Positions 16,390 through 25,288 of a stretch of 53,832 nucleotides of DNA are shown piece after piece. The stretch is taken from contig CAYMEV010000023.1 of NCBI GenBank assembly GCA_964389675.1, positions 1 through 53,832 on the forward strand, written 5' to 3'. The first letter of the stretch is position 1, and every line of letters starts with the position of its first letter. A program made the translations under genes and the position numbers. The stretch comes from CAYMEV01 sp964389675 [NCBI: uncultured Candidatus Sumerlaeota bacterium] (GTDB taxonomy: Bacteria > CAYMEV01). Under the pieces are notes generated by a model. The model made no database searches, was not told the origin of the DNA, and worked only from the letters and a program-made list of their open reading frames with translations.

Positions 16390-18846
16390 TTATTTCTCTT
16401 CCTCTTCTGTTTTCAGGACAGGCAGAAGGATATGGGAAGGATATTCCTCTGAATGATAGATCCTCTGCTTAGCCTTTACGGATTCTGTCTCCATCTCATT
16501 ATGCCCGCCTGTATTCAGGTTCCTTGAAAATGCCGGGAAAAGAGCTGAAGAGACTTCTACCCTTATGCGGTGGCCTTTCTGGAATGTAATCCCTGTCTGC
16601 CAGAGGTCAATGCTATATTCATATACCATGCCTTTTTCCAGAAGTTCAGGCTTTCTTGTGCTGTTCCTGAACCTTGCCCTGACAGTACCCCTGGCAAGAG
16701 GGAGAATATTACCTTCTTCATCAACATCCATCAGTGTCACAAACCAGTCAGTATCCACAGCTGAGGATGAAGCATAGATAACAGCACTCAGCGGGCCGCC
16801 GACAGTAATCCCTTCAGTCAGGGGTTCAGTCCGGTACACAAGTATATCATCCCTGGAATCCGTAACACTGTTATGGAATGCCTTCTGCTTCTCCTTCCTC
16901 TTTTCCAGGTCAACTGTCCCCTTCTTTTCCTCTTCAATCTCCTCTTTGCTCTTATAATAGTATGAAGGCCAAGGTGTAGGGTCTTTGGGGTCATATAAAT
17001 ATGCGTCATATTCCCTTTTATCTTCCCTTATTTCAAAAGATAGCTTACCGTCGCCTTTTGAGGTATTTGCCCCTTTACAGCTGCTCAGGTACAGCGGCCT
17101 GAACTCAGTCTGAGGCAGTGGGTAGGCGTCTCCTGTATGCCATTTATTTGAAAACATGGTAAATATCTGCACCATTGGCTCATTCTCAATATTATTCTCC
17201 ATACCTTTCAGGAAGCGGTCAAACCACCTTAGATACAGCTGCTGAAGGTCCAATGCAGCCTCCACGCCAAAATCAAAATCACCTATGGTACTGCTGGACT
17301 GGTCAGTATGCCCCCACGGGCCCAGGATAAGCTTTATATAAGGGCTTTCTGACTCTTTCAAAGCCATATAATTAAGCTTGCTCCCTATTCCGTCACCGTC
17401 GAACCATCCTGACTGCAGAAATACAGGAATCTTCAATTCCTTCAGCTTTTCCATGAAATTTGCCTTTTCCCAGTATTCATTATTGGTATTGTTGATTATC
17501 CATTTTCTCCAGTAGGGGTTTTCCCTGCCGAATATCTCTTTATCAAGGTCAATTACCGGCAGTTTTTTGAGTATCTCTTCATATTTGCGTTCAGAGATCC
17601 TGGCAAGGGCCTTGCCTGAGATATCAGCAGTAGCCTCGCTTTCAAGTATTTCAGCCCACCAGATCGAGCCGAGGATAAAGAATGTTCCATACTCATAGGG
17701 TATATTATAGAATGGGTCTGGCGGAGCAACATTAGGGATAATTGTTGTAAGATGCGGCGGTTTGATTGATGCTGCCCAGAGCTGTACCCATCCGACATAG
17801 GAACCGCCTATCATACCGACCTTTTCATTCGACCAGGGCTGTGATGCAAGCCATTCTACAGTGTCATACCCGTCTTCTGCCTCATTTATGAAGGGTTCCC
17901 ATACACCTTCTGAGGCAAACCTTCCCCTGCAGTCCTGTATGGCAGTCGCATAGCCCCTCCTTGCCCAGTAATCTCCTGTCATATAGCTCATTTCCTTGCT
18001 GTAGGGAGTCCTTACAAGGACAGCCGGAAATTTTTCCTCCTCTTTGGCCTCAGGAAGGTAAAGGTCAGTTGCAAGCTTTACACCATCTCTCATGGGTATC
18101 ATTATCTCTTTCTTTTCATAGGTAAATACAGGGTTTGATACGGATTCATCCGCCTCCTCCAGGTGCATCAGCTCCTCATAACCCTCCCTTACATATCTTA
18201 CATACTGGACAGGAACATCCATAAGGTAGATCCTGCCTTCCTCGTCAGCCCAGAGCTCCAGGCCAATCCCTGCCATTTTCATGCTGTAAAGCCTGAAATT
18301 GATGTCTTCTCCCTTGACACTGCAGGTTTTATCCCCGATATATTCCAGCTCCGCGTCCATGGTCGCTGCAGGAGCAATAAACCGTGAGAAGGTCTGGCTG
18401 CCCCCATCCTCATGCGAATAATTCCTGATCATAAAGCTGTCAAATGTAGGCCCGTAGCTGTCATAGATTATATGGTCATCAGCAAGCTCCAGGGAAAAAG
18501 TTGTTCCTTTGCTTTCAAGAGTGTATTCAGCCCTGTCTCCGATCCTCTTTACTGTTACTGTCTCATTCGGGAGGGTAAATCTTATGCTCTCCCATAAGCC
18601 TGTATCGTCGGATTCAATCTCCATATCCATTGATAATTCCTGTTCCCCGATGGACAGAACGAAACTGCGTGTGTAATCCCCCTCTTTGCTGAGTTTTGAC
18701 CTGATAGTGCCAAGCTTTGCTTCATTCTTGTAAATGGTGAAGACTGCCTCCTCCTCAAATCCGCTTAAAGGCATCGGCTCTGCGCTTTCCTGTGCCTGAA
18801 GGGCAATAGCCGGCAACAGCAGGAAAATAATAAGTATCCTTTTCAT
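16390..18846 (-). CDS. Secreted CocE/NonD-family serine hydrolase
   Basis: An 818-residue exported alpha/beta hydrolase. The frame is open to 18921, but the ATG at 18846 has a perfect AAGGAGG six bases upstream and is followed at once by a signal peptide (M-K-R-I-L-I-I-F-L-L-L-P, ending near A-L-Q-A-Q). After ~235 residues of strand-rich sequence I cannot assign, the peptidase S15/CocE domain starts (M-R-D-G-V-K-L-A-T-D-L-Y). It contains the nucleophile elbow G-G-S-Y-V-G-W and R-R-G-Y-A-T-A-I-Q-D-C-R-G. The C-terminal ~200 residues are the jelly-roll domain typical of X-Pro dipeptidyl peptidases and cocaine esterase (W-F-V-T-L-M-D-V-D and H-R-I-R-V-E-V-S). It cleaves esters or amides; the natural substrate is unknown. 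It diverges from the MetRS-like gene. Confidence 0.88.
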   Translation of the reverse strand: MKRILIIFLLLPAIALQAQESAEPMPLSGFEEEAVFTIYKNEAKLGTIRSKLSKEGDYTRSFVLSIGEQELSMDMEIESDDTGLWESIRFTLPNETVTVKRIGDRAEYTLESKGTTFSLELADDHIIYDSYGPTFDSFMIRNYSHEDGGSQTFSRFIAPAATMDAELEYIGDKTCSVKGEDINFRLYSMKMAGIGLELWADEEGRIYLMDVPVQYVRYVREGYEELMHLEEADESVSNPVFTYEKKEIMIPMRDGVKLATDLYLPEAKEEEKFPAVLVRTPYSKEMSYMTGDYWARRGYATAIQDCRGRFASEGVWEPFINEAEDGYDTVEWLASQPWSNEKVGMIGGSYVGWVQLWAASIKPPHLTTIIPNVAPPDPFYNIPYEYGTFFILGSIWWAEILESEATADISGKALARISERKYEEILKKLPVIDLDKEIFGRENPYWRKWIINNTNNEYWEKANFMEKLKELKIPVFLQSGWFDGDGIGSKLNYMALKESESPYIKLILGPWGHTDQSSSTIGDFDFGVEAALDLQQLYLRWFDRFLKGMENNIENEPMVQIFTMFSNKWHTGDAYPLPQTEFRPLYLSSCKGANTSKGDGKLSFEIREDKREYDAYLYDPKDPTPWPSYYYKSKEEIEEEKKGTVDLEKRKEKQKAFHNSVTDSRDDILVYRTEPLTEGITVGGPLSAVIYASSSAVDTDWFVTLMDVDEEGNILPLARGTVRARFRNSTRKPELLEKGMVYEYSIDLWQTGITFQKGHRIRVEVSSALFPAFSRNLNTGGHNEMETESVKAKQRIYHSEEYPSHILLPVLKTEEEEK

Positions 18847-18959
18847 TAGAAACCTCCTTATAAAATAACCCATCACTTTGTAATACGCTTTCAGGCTGAT
18901 TTTGTTAGTTTTATCGGACAATAGCTTATACCAGCATATCCTGCCATATAATTTTATTC

Positions 18960-18988
18960 TTTACAAGTTGCTTTAAGATTCTTATGTT
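18960..18988 (+). promoter_or_regulatory. Candidate promoter for the MetRS-like gene
   Basis: TTTACA (18960-18965), a 17-base spacer, then TATGTT (18983-18988). The AAGGGG ribosome-binding site and the ATG at 19019 follow within ~30 bases. Assigned by consensus only. Confidence 0.4.
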
Positions 18989-19018
18989 ATGCTGAAGAAT
19001 ACTAAGGGGTAGATATTT

Positions 19019-21040
19019 ATGAAAATTGAGGACAGGACAAAAAAGGCTGAAAGGCCGGTATTTCCCAAGAAGGCCCTGATCACCGCAGGTATGCCCTATG
19101 GAAACAAAGAGCTGCATTTTGGCCATATCGGCGGGGTCTTTGTGCATGCAGACGTTTTCACAAGGTTCTTAAAAGACCGCATTGGCAATGAAAATGTGAT
19201 CTTTGTCTCGGGAACGGACTGTTACGGATCACCCATAGTTGAACAATACAGGCAGATGGTCAGTGAAAACAGGTTTAACGGTACAATTGAAGATTTTGTC
19301 AGGATTAACCATGAGAAGCAAAAGGAAGTACTCCGGTCATATCATATTGATCTGAGCCTTTTTGCCGCTTCGGGCTTCGGTAAAGCCAAAGAAATACACA
19401 AAGAGGAATCGGATTTTTTTATAACTGAGCTTTACAGGAACGGACACCTGATTAAAGTTGAGACCCCGCAGTTTTATGACCACGAGCATGAAGTATTCTT
19501 AAACGGCAGGCAGGTAGTCGGAAAATGCCCTATAGAAGGCTGTTCGTCCGAAACAGCATATGCTGATGAGTGTTCTCTGGGGCACCAGTACATGCCAAAG
19601 GAACTGATAAACCCAAAGAGCACGCTTTCAGGCAAAAGGCCTGAAATGAAGAATGTTGTTAACTGGTATTTCAAGCTTGATAAATTCCATGATCTCCTTG
19701 GAGACTGGATAAAAACGCTGGAAGACAGCCCGACCGGCAGGGAATTTATGATAAAGAGCATAAAGGAATTCATGGAACCGCCTGTAATATTCGTCAAGAA
19801 CGATCAGGCTGGCCAGCTTGCCGGGATAAGGGGCAGACTGCCTGAGCATAAATATTCCCATGAGAGTGAAAAGAGACCCATAATCCTGATATTTGAAAAG
19901 CTGGAAGACAGGGAGCAGGCATGTATAGTTCTCACCGCAGAGAATATCAGGTACAGGACAGGCAAGACGCTGGTACCCTTCAGGCTTACAGGAAATATTG
20001 AATGGGGTATACCTGCTCCATCCCTGGAAGGCCTGGATGACCTTACAGTCTGGGTATGGCCTGAATCTCTCTGGGCCCCTGTCTCATTTACCAAGGCTTA
20101 TCTGAAAGAAAAGGGGATTGATACAGAAGCATGGAAAGAATGGTGGTGTTCAAAGGATGCAAAGGTTTACCAGTTTATTGGAGAGGATAATATCTACTTC
20201 TACGGTCCCGTTGAGATGGCTATTTTCATGGGGATGCAGGGGAAAGACCCGGTCTCCGGGCCCAAAGAGGGTATGCTTCAGCTCCCAGAGCTTATTGCAA
20301 ACAAGCATATACTCTTTCTGGACAAAAAAGCCAGCAGCAGCGGTAAGGTCAAGCCTCCAATGGCAGGCAGGCTTCTTGACTTCTATACTGCGGAACAGCT
20401 CCGTGCTCACTTTATGGGCCTTGGGCTTGCCTTCAAGAGTGTCGGGTTCAAGCCGAAGCCCTTAAACCCAAATGCTCAGGAAAAGGAAGGAGACCCGGTC
20501 CTTAAGGAGGGGAACCTGCTTTCAAACGTATTTAACAGGGCTGCAAGGTCATGTTTTTACTCAGCCCAGAATTACTATGATTCACAGATCCCGGTCGGAA
20601 GTATCAGCACAGATATACTGAAAGGGTCTGAAAGCCTGATACTGGACTATGAAAAGCTCATGTACAGGTATGAGTTCCATGCTGTCATAAACCTTATGGA
20701 CAGCTATATCAGGAATATGAACAAATACTGGGCAAAGAACATGAGGGAGGCAGATCTTGAAAACAATGAGGAACTCAGAAAAACTACGCTTATTGATACA
20801 TTTCACATGGTCCGGACAGCTGCTGTCCTTATGCACCCTGTAGCTCCGGCAGGGACTGAGCTGATACTGGACTATCTGAACCTCGGCAGGGAGTTCTGGA
20901 GCTGGGACAGGATATTTGACAGCCTTTACGACTTTATGGATGATCCTGCCGGGCATAAGCTTAAATTTCTGCCCCCGAGGTTTGATTTTTTTGAAAAACA
21001 TCCTTATCAGATCGCTCAGTTCAAAGATAAGGGGAAATAG
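19019..21040 (+). CDS. Divergent methionyl-tRNA synthetase-like class I tRNA ligase
   Basis: A 673-residue cytoplasmic protein with the MetRS architecture: Rossmann start I-T-A-G-M-P-Y-G-N-K-E-L-H-F-G-H with HFGH at 33-36, a zinc knuckle (G-K-C-P-I-E-G-C ... D-E-C) in the connective domain, and a helical anticodon-binding region after ~residue 500. Several positions are unusual. The KMSKS loop is replaced by K-A-S-S-S-G-K (437-443). The usual F-x-G-K-D...W-P segment reads F-I-G-E-D-N-I-Y-F-Y-G-P-V-E. There is no C-terminal tRNA-binding (Trbp111-like) domain. It could be the cell's only MetRS, of a divergent lineage I recall being annotated simply as 'class I tRNA ligase', or a paralogue with another role. 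AAGGGG supports the start. An AEC transporter gene follows 39 bases later. Confidence 0.78.
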   Translation: MKIEDRTKKAERPVFPKKALITAGMPYGNKELHFGHIGGVFVHADVFTRFLKDRIGNENVIFVSGTDCYGSPIVEQYRQMVSENRFNGTIEDFVRINHEKQKEVLRSYHIDLSLFAASGFGKAKEIHKEESDFFITELYRNGHLIKVETPQFYDHEHEVFLNGRQVVGKCPIEGCSSETAYADECSLGHQYMPKELINPKSTLSGKRPEMKNVVNWYFKLDKFHDLLGDWIKTLEDSPTGREFMIKSIKEFMEPPVIFVKNDQAGQLAGIRGRLPEHKYSHESEKRPIILIFEKLEDREQACIVLTAENIRYRTGKTLVPFRLTGNIEWGIPAPSLEGLDDLTVWVWPESLWAPVSFTKAYLKEKGIDTEAWKEWWCSKDAKVYQFIGEDNIYFYGPVEMAIFMGMQGKDPVSGPKEGMLQLPELIANKHILFLDKKASSSGKVKPPMAGRLLDFYTAEQLRAHFMGLGLAFKSVGFKPKPLNPNAQEKEGDPVLKEGNLLSNVFNRAARSCFYSAQNYYDSQIPVGSISTDILKGSESLILDYEKLMYRYEFHAVINLMDSYIRNMNKYWAKNMREADLENNEELRKTTLIDTFHMVRTAAVLMHPVAPAGTELILDYLNLGREFWSWDRIFDSLYDFMDDPAGHKLKFLPPRFDFFEKHPYQIAQFKDKGK

Positions 21041-21049
21041 CCACAGGGT

Positions 21050-21068
21050 CTGCTTCTTGTTGAAGCAG
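21050..21068 (+). promoter_or_regulatory. Hairpin just before the AEC ribosome-binding site
   Basis: CTGCTTC (21050-21056) pairs with GAAGCAG (21062-21068) around a five-base loop. It lies nine bases after the MetRS-like stop, and its 3' arm touches the AGGGAGG that serves the TTG start at 21080. It could reduce readthrough or modulate translation of the transporter; this is inference only. Confidence 0.35.
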
Positions 21069-21079
21069 GGAGGCATTTA

Positions 21080-22027
21080 TTGATTGATAATATAATCTTT
21101 ACGGCAAATACTGTAGCCCCTGTCTTTATAATCATTGCGCTGGGATATTTCTCAAAAAAGATTAATGTAATAAATGAGAATTTTGTGGATATTACCTCGA
21201 AATTCGTGTTCAATATCTCTCTTCCTGCCTTTATTTTCCTGAAGATATATGACATTGACCTGCATAAGGTCATTATACTTGACCTCTTAATATATATATA
21301 TTCAGCTACTGTCATAGTATTCATACTTCTGCTTATCTTTTCCGCTCCTTTCATAAAGAACGGCAGGGACAGGGGATCCTTCATACAGGGAGCTTTCAGG
21401 GGAAATTTCGCCATAATAGGCCTCGCCATAATATCAAACCTGTTCGGCAGGGAGGCCCTGGCTGAATCTACGGTAATACTTGCATTTGTAATACCTCTCT
21501 ATAATATCCTTTCGGTCATTGCCATAGTGGTCCCATTGCACAGCGAAAGGAAGATGAATATCAGGTCCACCATACTGGAGATATTCTTCAATCCTCTTGT
21601 GCTGGCTGTTATAGTGGGACTTCCATTTTCATATTTCAGGCTGAAGCTCCCTGACCTGGCCAAACTGACAGGAAGTTTTCTGTCCGACCTTGCATTGCCT
21701 ATGGCGCTTATCGGGATCGGGGGTTCCCTCAACTTTCATAATATCAGGAAGGCTTCCGGCCTTGCTTTCTCCTCATCATTCCTTAAGCTTGCAATCCTGC
21801 CTGCTTTGATGACTTTCGGCGCATATCTGTCAGGCTTCCGGCAGACAGACCTGGGCATCATGTTCATACTTTTTGCATGCCCCACTGCGATAGTAAGCTT
21901 TATAATGGCAGAGACAATGGGGGCTAATTCCAGGCTTGCCGGCAATATTGTCCTGGTATCGACCATAACATCCATCTTATCCATTTCTGCAGGGATCATC
22001 CTCCTGAAAAGCATATCCCTGATATAA
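21080..22027 (+). CDS. AEC-family (auxin efflux carrier-like) transporter
   Basis: A 315-residue inner-membrane protein with about ten predicted helices in two halves, as in the AEC family (PF03547), which exports or takes up malate, malonate and other small organic or amino acids. Typical features are I-I-A-L-G-Y-F-S-K-K in the N-terminal helix pair, F-V-F-N-I-S-L-P-A-F-I-F near residue 50, G-A-F-R-G-N-F-A-I-I-G-L, and in the second half L-P-M-A-L-I-G-I-G-G-S-L and A-C-P-T-A-I-V-S-F. It starts with TTG, supported by AGGGAGG six bases upstream; no in-frame ATG gives a better N-terminus. It probably shares a transcript with the MetRS-like gene. The substrate cannot be told from the sequence. 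Confidence 0.88.
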   Translation: MIDNIIFTANTVAPVFIIIALGYFSKKINVINENFVDITSKFVFNISLPAFIFLKIYDIDLHKVIILDLLIYIYSATVIVFILLLIFSAPFIKNGRDRGSFIQGAFRGNFAIIGLAIISNLFGREALAESTVILAFVIPLYNILSVIAIVVPLHSERKMNIRSTILEIFFNPLVLAVIVGLPFSYFRLKLPDLAKLTGSFLSDLALPMALIGIGGSLNFHNIRKASGLAFSSSFLKLAILPALMTFGAYLSGFRQTDLGIMFILFACPTAIVSFIMAETMGANSRLAGNIVLVSTITSILSISAGIILLKSISLI

Positions 22028-22134
22028 AAAAAAGGGGCTACCCCTGGTCTTACCGGGAATTTTATTTGATATGCATTTCCCTTCTGATGTTAAAACGAGT
22101 ATATGTATATATCTGCAGACTTTATATAGAGCTT

Positions 22135-22734
22135 TCAGGCCTGTTTTTTTGTCTTTTTGATGATCAGTTCTATGTTCTTGAATGCGATTGAGACTATTAT
22201 ATCATCAGCAAATCCCTCTATAAGGGTCTTTTCTATATCTGACAGCATGTTTTTCTCTTTTTTCTCTTTCTCTTCTGACTGCATCGACCAGCATGCGATG
22301 TCAGGAGGCACCATGCTGATATTATAGGTACCTACTTCAGGATACATGCTCATTATCATGAAAGGGTCCTCCCCTATTGCTGTATCTGAGGCCAGATAAT
22401 CTATAAGGCTTGCAAGCTTCCCTATAATACCCTTTTTGGGTGTATTCTTCTTTTCACTGGAAAGCTCTATCAGGTTTTCCCTTTCTTCCCTGGTCAGCTC
22501 TGCACTTGCTTTCAGGTGTATCTCAAAATCGTTTTCATTTGTCTCTACCCACAACTCACCGCAATTAACGCCTATTATCACTGAGAATGCGCTGATGGCC
22601 TCTTCGGCAAGAAGCCGGGCAGACGCAGAATCCTTCTTTTCAAACCCGAATGATTGCGCAAGCATTTCAACATGGTCGAGAGCCTGCTGTTCAGTGGAAA
22701 GGTCGCCATTCAGATGTATTGCATCTGCTTTCAT
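22135..22734 (-). CDS. Unrecognised 199-residue protein, possibly a degenerate GHKL (RsbW-like) fold
   Basis: A cytoplasmic protein without signal or membrane segments. Residues ~10-80 (S-T-E-Q-Q-A-L-D-H-V-E-M, then A-R-L-L-A-E-E-A-I-S-A-F-S-V, then a strand pair L-W-V-E-T-N-E-N-D-F-E-I-H-L) follow the order of the anti-sigma factor/histidine-kinase ATPase fold. However, the N-box Asn and the glycine-rich ATP lid are missing, so it is unlikely to bind ATP normally. Residues 150-175 are strongly charged. A strong AAAGGAGGG supports the start. The gene is isolated, downstream of the AEC gene on the opposite strand, and diverges from the KamA-like gene. Function unknown; the fold is a weak inference. 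Confidence 0.7.
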   Translation of the reverse strand: MKADAIHLNGDLSTEQQALDHVEMLAQSFGFEKKDSASARLLAEEAISAFSVIIGVNCGELWVETNENDFEIHLKASAELTREERENLIELSSEKKNTPKKGIIGKLASLIDYLASDTAIGEDPFMIMSMYPEVGTYNISMVPPDIACWSMQSEEKEKKEKNMLSDIEKTLIEGFADDIIVSIAFKNIELIIKKTKKQA

Positions 22735-22803
22735 CTTAAGCCCTCCTTTGTAGGTCAGCCGCTATAATATATCAGCATAACTCATTTTAAGCCGGAAATC
22801 AAG

Positions 22804-22871
22804 AAAATATGCTGAGGGCTATTTTCAGACTGAAATGACATTTCCTGCTTTTTATTCTTTCAGCATATTTT
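22804..22871. repeat. 12-bp perfect inverted repeat with an internal hairpin in a divergent promoter region
   Basis: AAAATATGCTGA (22804-22815) and TCAGCATATTTT (22860-22871) are exact reverse complements 44 bases apart. Inside the loop, TTTCAG-A-CTGAAA forms a second small palindrome. The structure lies between the unknown gene (-) and the KamA-like gene (+), so it could be a regulator-binding pair or a folded leader. I recognise no known riboswitch. Confidence 0.55.
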
Positions 22872-23019
22872 AGGGATTGGCCTTCCCTTTATCAGGCCCT
22901 CCTGAAAATCCCCGGTATAAATCCGATCAGAGGTCAGATTTGATTTTTTGCAGAAAATGCTGTAGTTTATAAATATAGGCTAAAAAACAGTCCGAATAAA
23001 AAGAAGGCGGTAGGATACC

Positions 23020-25206
23020 ATGACTGAAAACGAAAGACTTGACCAGATAGCGATTACTGTAAAATCCCATAAACTGCTTAAAAAGCTTCTGAAAGAGAAC
23101 CCCATGCTCGAGGAGATAATGCGCAGTTCAAGGAATGAGACTGAAGCACTGATAGGCGTGCGCAACTGGGTGCTGGAATATATAAGGAAAAAACCGGTGG
23201 CATACGGTTTCTATAAAGGTTCAGAGGAGGGAAGGGATTCTTTTGAAGAACTGACATGGCAGGACTATGCAGCAATAAGGCTTCTTGACTATATTGACAA
23301 TGCCGGCAGGGAGTATGATGACCTGAACTTAAGGGGTGAAATAGCAGTAAGCAATCCGATAAAAGCTATATGGATGGCGGTAAATTACGGAACAGGCGGC
23401 GCAAAACCATATTTTTTCGAAGATATGCTTTATCTTTTCAGGCAGTTTGCTGGAACATACAGGAGGGTACTCCCTGAAAGGCAGAAGTTGAACAGCTGGA
23501 TGGACCGTTTTCCAAGCGGGCTTGACCCCCGCATCGTAAAACTGCGTGAAGAGAACAGGGAAAGAATAATAAATATCCTGATCAGTAAAATGGACTCAGG
23601 AGAGATAAAAAGCGGTCACTTCAGCTTTCCGCCAGGGCTCAGCCATGAACAGAAGTTTCTAAAGATGCTTGAATGGTGGGGGGATTATAAATTTCACCTG
23701 AGCTTTGCGGTCCGCTCTCCATCTCTTCTCAATGAACTGCTGGGAAATTCTCTTGACCCGGATACCATGAAGGTCCTTTATGAGGCAGAAAGGCAGGGGA
23801 TACCATTCTTTGTGAATCCCTATTTCCTCTCGCTTCTTCATGTAAGGGTCCCGTATTTTGCTATAGGCGCCGACCTTGCGATAAGGTATTATGTCGTTTA
23901 CAGCCAGCAGCTTGTAGATGAATTCGGCCATATTGTCGCATGGGAAAAGGAGGACAAGGTTGAGGCAGGCAAGCCCAATGCAGCCGGCTGGATACTGCCG
24001 ACTCACCACAGCGTGCACCGCAGGTATCCTGAGGTTGCAATCCTGATACCAGCTACTATGGGGCGCGCCTGCGGAGGATTATGCGCATCATGCCAGAGGA
24101 TGTATGATTTCCAGAGGGGCAACCTGAATTTTAACCTGGACAGGCTGAAACCAGATGAATCATGGGATACTCAGCTGAAAAAGATAATGGATTACTGGGA
24201 AAATGACTCACAGCTCAGGGACATACTCATAACAGGAGGAGATGCCCTTATGAGCTCGGACAGGTCACTCAAGAAGCTTCTTGATGCCATCCTTGAGATG
24301 TCTTTAAGAAAGAAGGAGAAGAATAAAAGGCTTCCTGACGGAGAGAAGCTTGCTGAAATGGTCAGGGTAAGGCTTGGGACCAGGATACCTGCCTACCTTC
24401 CCCAGAGAATAACAAACGAGCTTGCAGATGTGCTTGCAAATTTCAGAAAGAAGGCCTCAAGAACAGGGATCAGCCAGTTTATCATACAGACCCATTTTGA
24501 AGCCCCGATGGAGATCACGCCGGAGGTGAAAGAAGCCGTAAAAAAACTTACAGGAGCAGGCTGGGCCGTTACAAACCAGCATGTATTCACAACAGCATCC
24601 TCAAGAAGGGGTCATACTGCAAAACTCAGGCAGATAATGAATGAAACCGGGATCCTTCCTTACTATACATTTTCAGTAAAGGGTTATATGGAGAACTATT
24701 TTAACTTTGCAACAAATGCCCGGGCTGTACAGGAGCAGATAGAGGAAAAATCCTACGGCACAGTAAGCAGTGAGCAGATAGAAAAGATAAGGGAAATGAC
24801 AGCGGACCCGGGGGATATTGAACAAAGCCTGGCAGAAATAATGTACAAAAACGGCCTTCCCTTTCTTGCCACTGACAGGAATGTCCTGAACCTTCCTGGT
24901 GTCGGGAAAAGCCTCACATACAGGGTGATAGGGATAACACGATATGGAAGGAGGATCCTTGAGTTCGACTATGACAAGACCCGCAACCACAGCCCTATCA
25001 TACACAAGATGGGAAAGATAATCATTATCGAGAGCAAATCAATAAGCGAATACCTGCGCCAGCTTGAGGACATAGGCGAAGATGTATCCGAGTATGAGAG
25101 CATATGGGGCTATTCAATAGGCGAGACAGAACCGAGGCTTCCTGTATATGAGTATCCGGAATACAGCTATGAGGTGACAAAAGAGCTTACAAACCTTGAA
25201 ATATGA
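23020..25206 (+). CDS. KamA-family radical SAM / PLP aminomutase-like protein, long form
   Basis: A 728-residue cytoplasmic enzyme, much longer than classical lysine 2,3-aminomutase (~415). The core has the radical SAM cluster C-G-G-L-C-A-S-C (C351, C355, C358), the SAM-binding I-T-G-G-D-A-L near 404, and N-L-P-G-V-G-K with K630 in the place of the PLP lysine (P-G-G-G-G-K in KamA). About 340 residues precede the cluster, more than in classical KamA, whose N-terminus is about 120. No separate domain is recognisable there. By family it would move an amino group between alpha and beta carbons of an amino acid using a 5'-deoxyadenosyl radical. Substrate specificity (lysine, glutamate or another) is open. 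The metallophosphoesterase gene follows 82 bases after the stop. Confidence 0.85.
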   Translation: MTENERLDQIAITVKSHKLLKKLLKENPMLEEIMRSSRNETEALIGVRNWVLEYIRKKPVAYGFYKGSEEGRDSFEELTWQDYAAIRLLDYIDNAGREYDDLNLRGEIAVSNPIKAIWMAVNYGTGGAKPYFFEDMLYLFRQFAGTYRRVLPERQKLNSWMDRFPSGLDPRIVKLREENRERIINILISKMDSGEIKSGHFSFPPGLSHEQKFLKMLEWWGDYKFHLSFAVRSPSLLNELLGNSLDPDTMKVLYEAERQGIPFFVNPYFLSLLHVRVPYFAIGADLAIRYYVVYSQQLVDEFGHIVAWEKEDKVEAGKPNAAGWILPTHHSVHRRYPEVAILIPATMGRACGGLCASCQRMYDFQRGNLNFNLDRLKPDESWDTQLKKIMDYWENDSQLRDILITGGDALMSSDRSLKKLLDAILEMSLRKKEKNKRLPDGEKLAEMVRVRLGTRIPAYLPQRITNELADVLANFRKKASRTGISQFIIQTHFEAPMEITPEVKEAVKKLTGAGWAVTNQHVFTTASSRRGHTAKLRQIMNETGILPYYTFSVKGYMENYFNFATNARAVQEQIEEKSYGTVSSEQIEKIREMTADPGDIEQSLAEIMYKNGLPFLATDRNVLNLPGVGKSLTYRVIGITRYGRRILEFDYDKTRNHSPIIHKMGKIIIIESKSISEYLRQLEDIGEDVSEYESIWGYSIGETEPRLPVYEYPEYSYEVTKELTNLEI

Positions 25207-25288
25207 TGGCACCGCACTGAAAAGCACCCTTTTTTTAAACAAATCAAAGCAGGTAAAGGTATTAGAATTAAAGGATAAGGAGATCTAT

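Noticed and set aside
22028-22070. A-rich run plus GGGGCTACCCC after the AEC gene as a terminator
   Set aside because: The stem is only four pairs and the T-rich stretch follows at the wrong distance.
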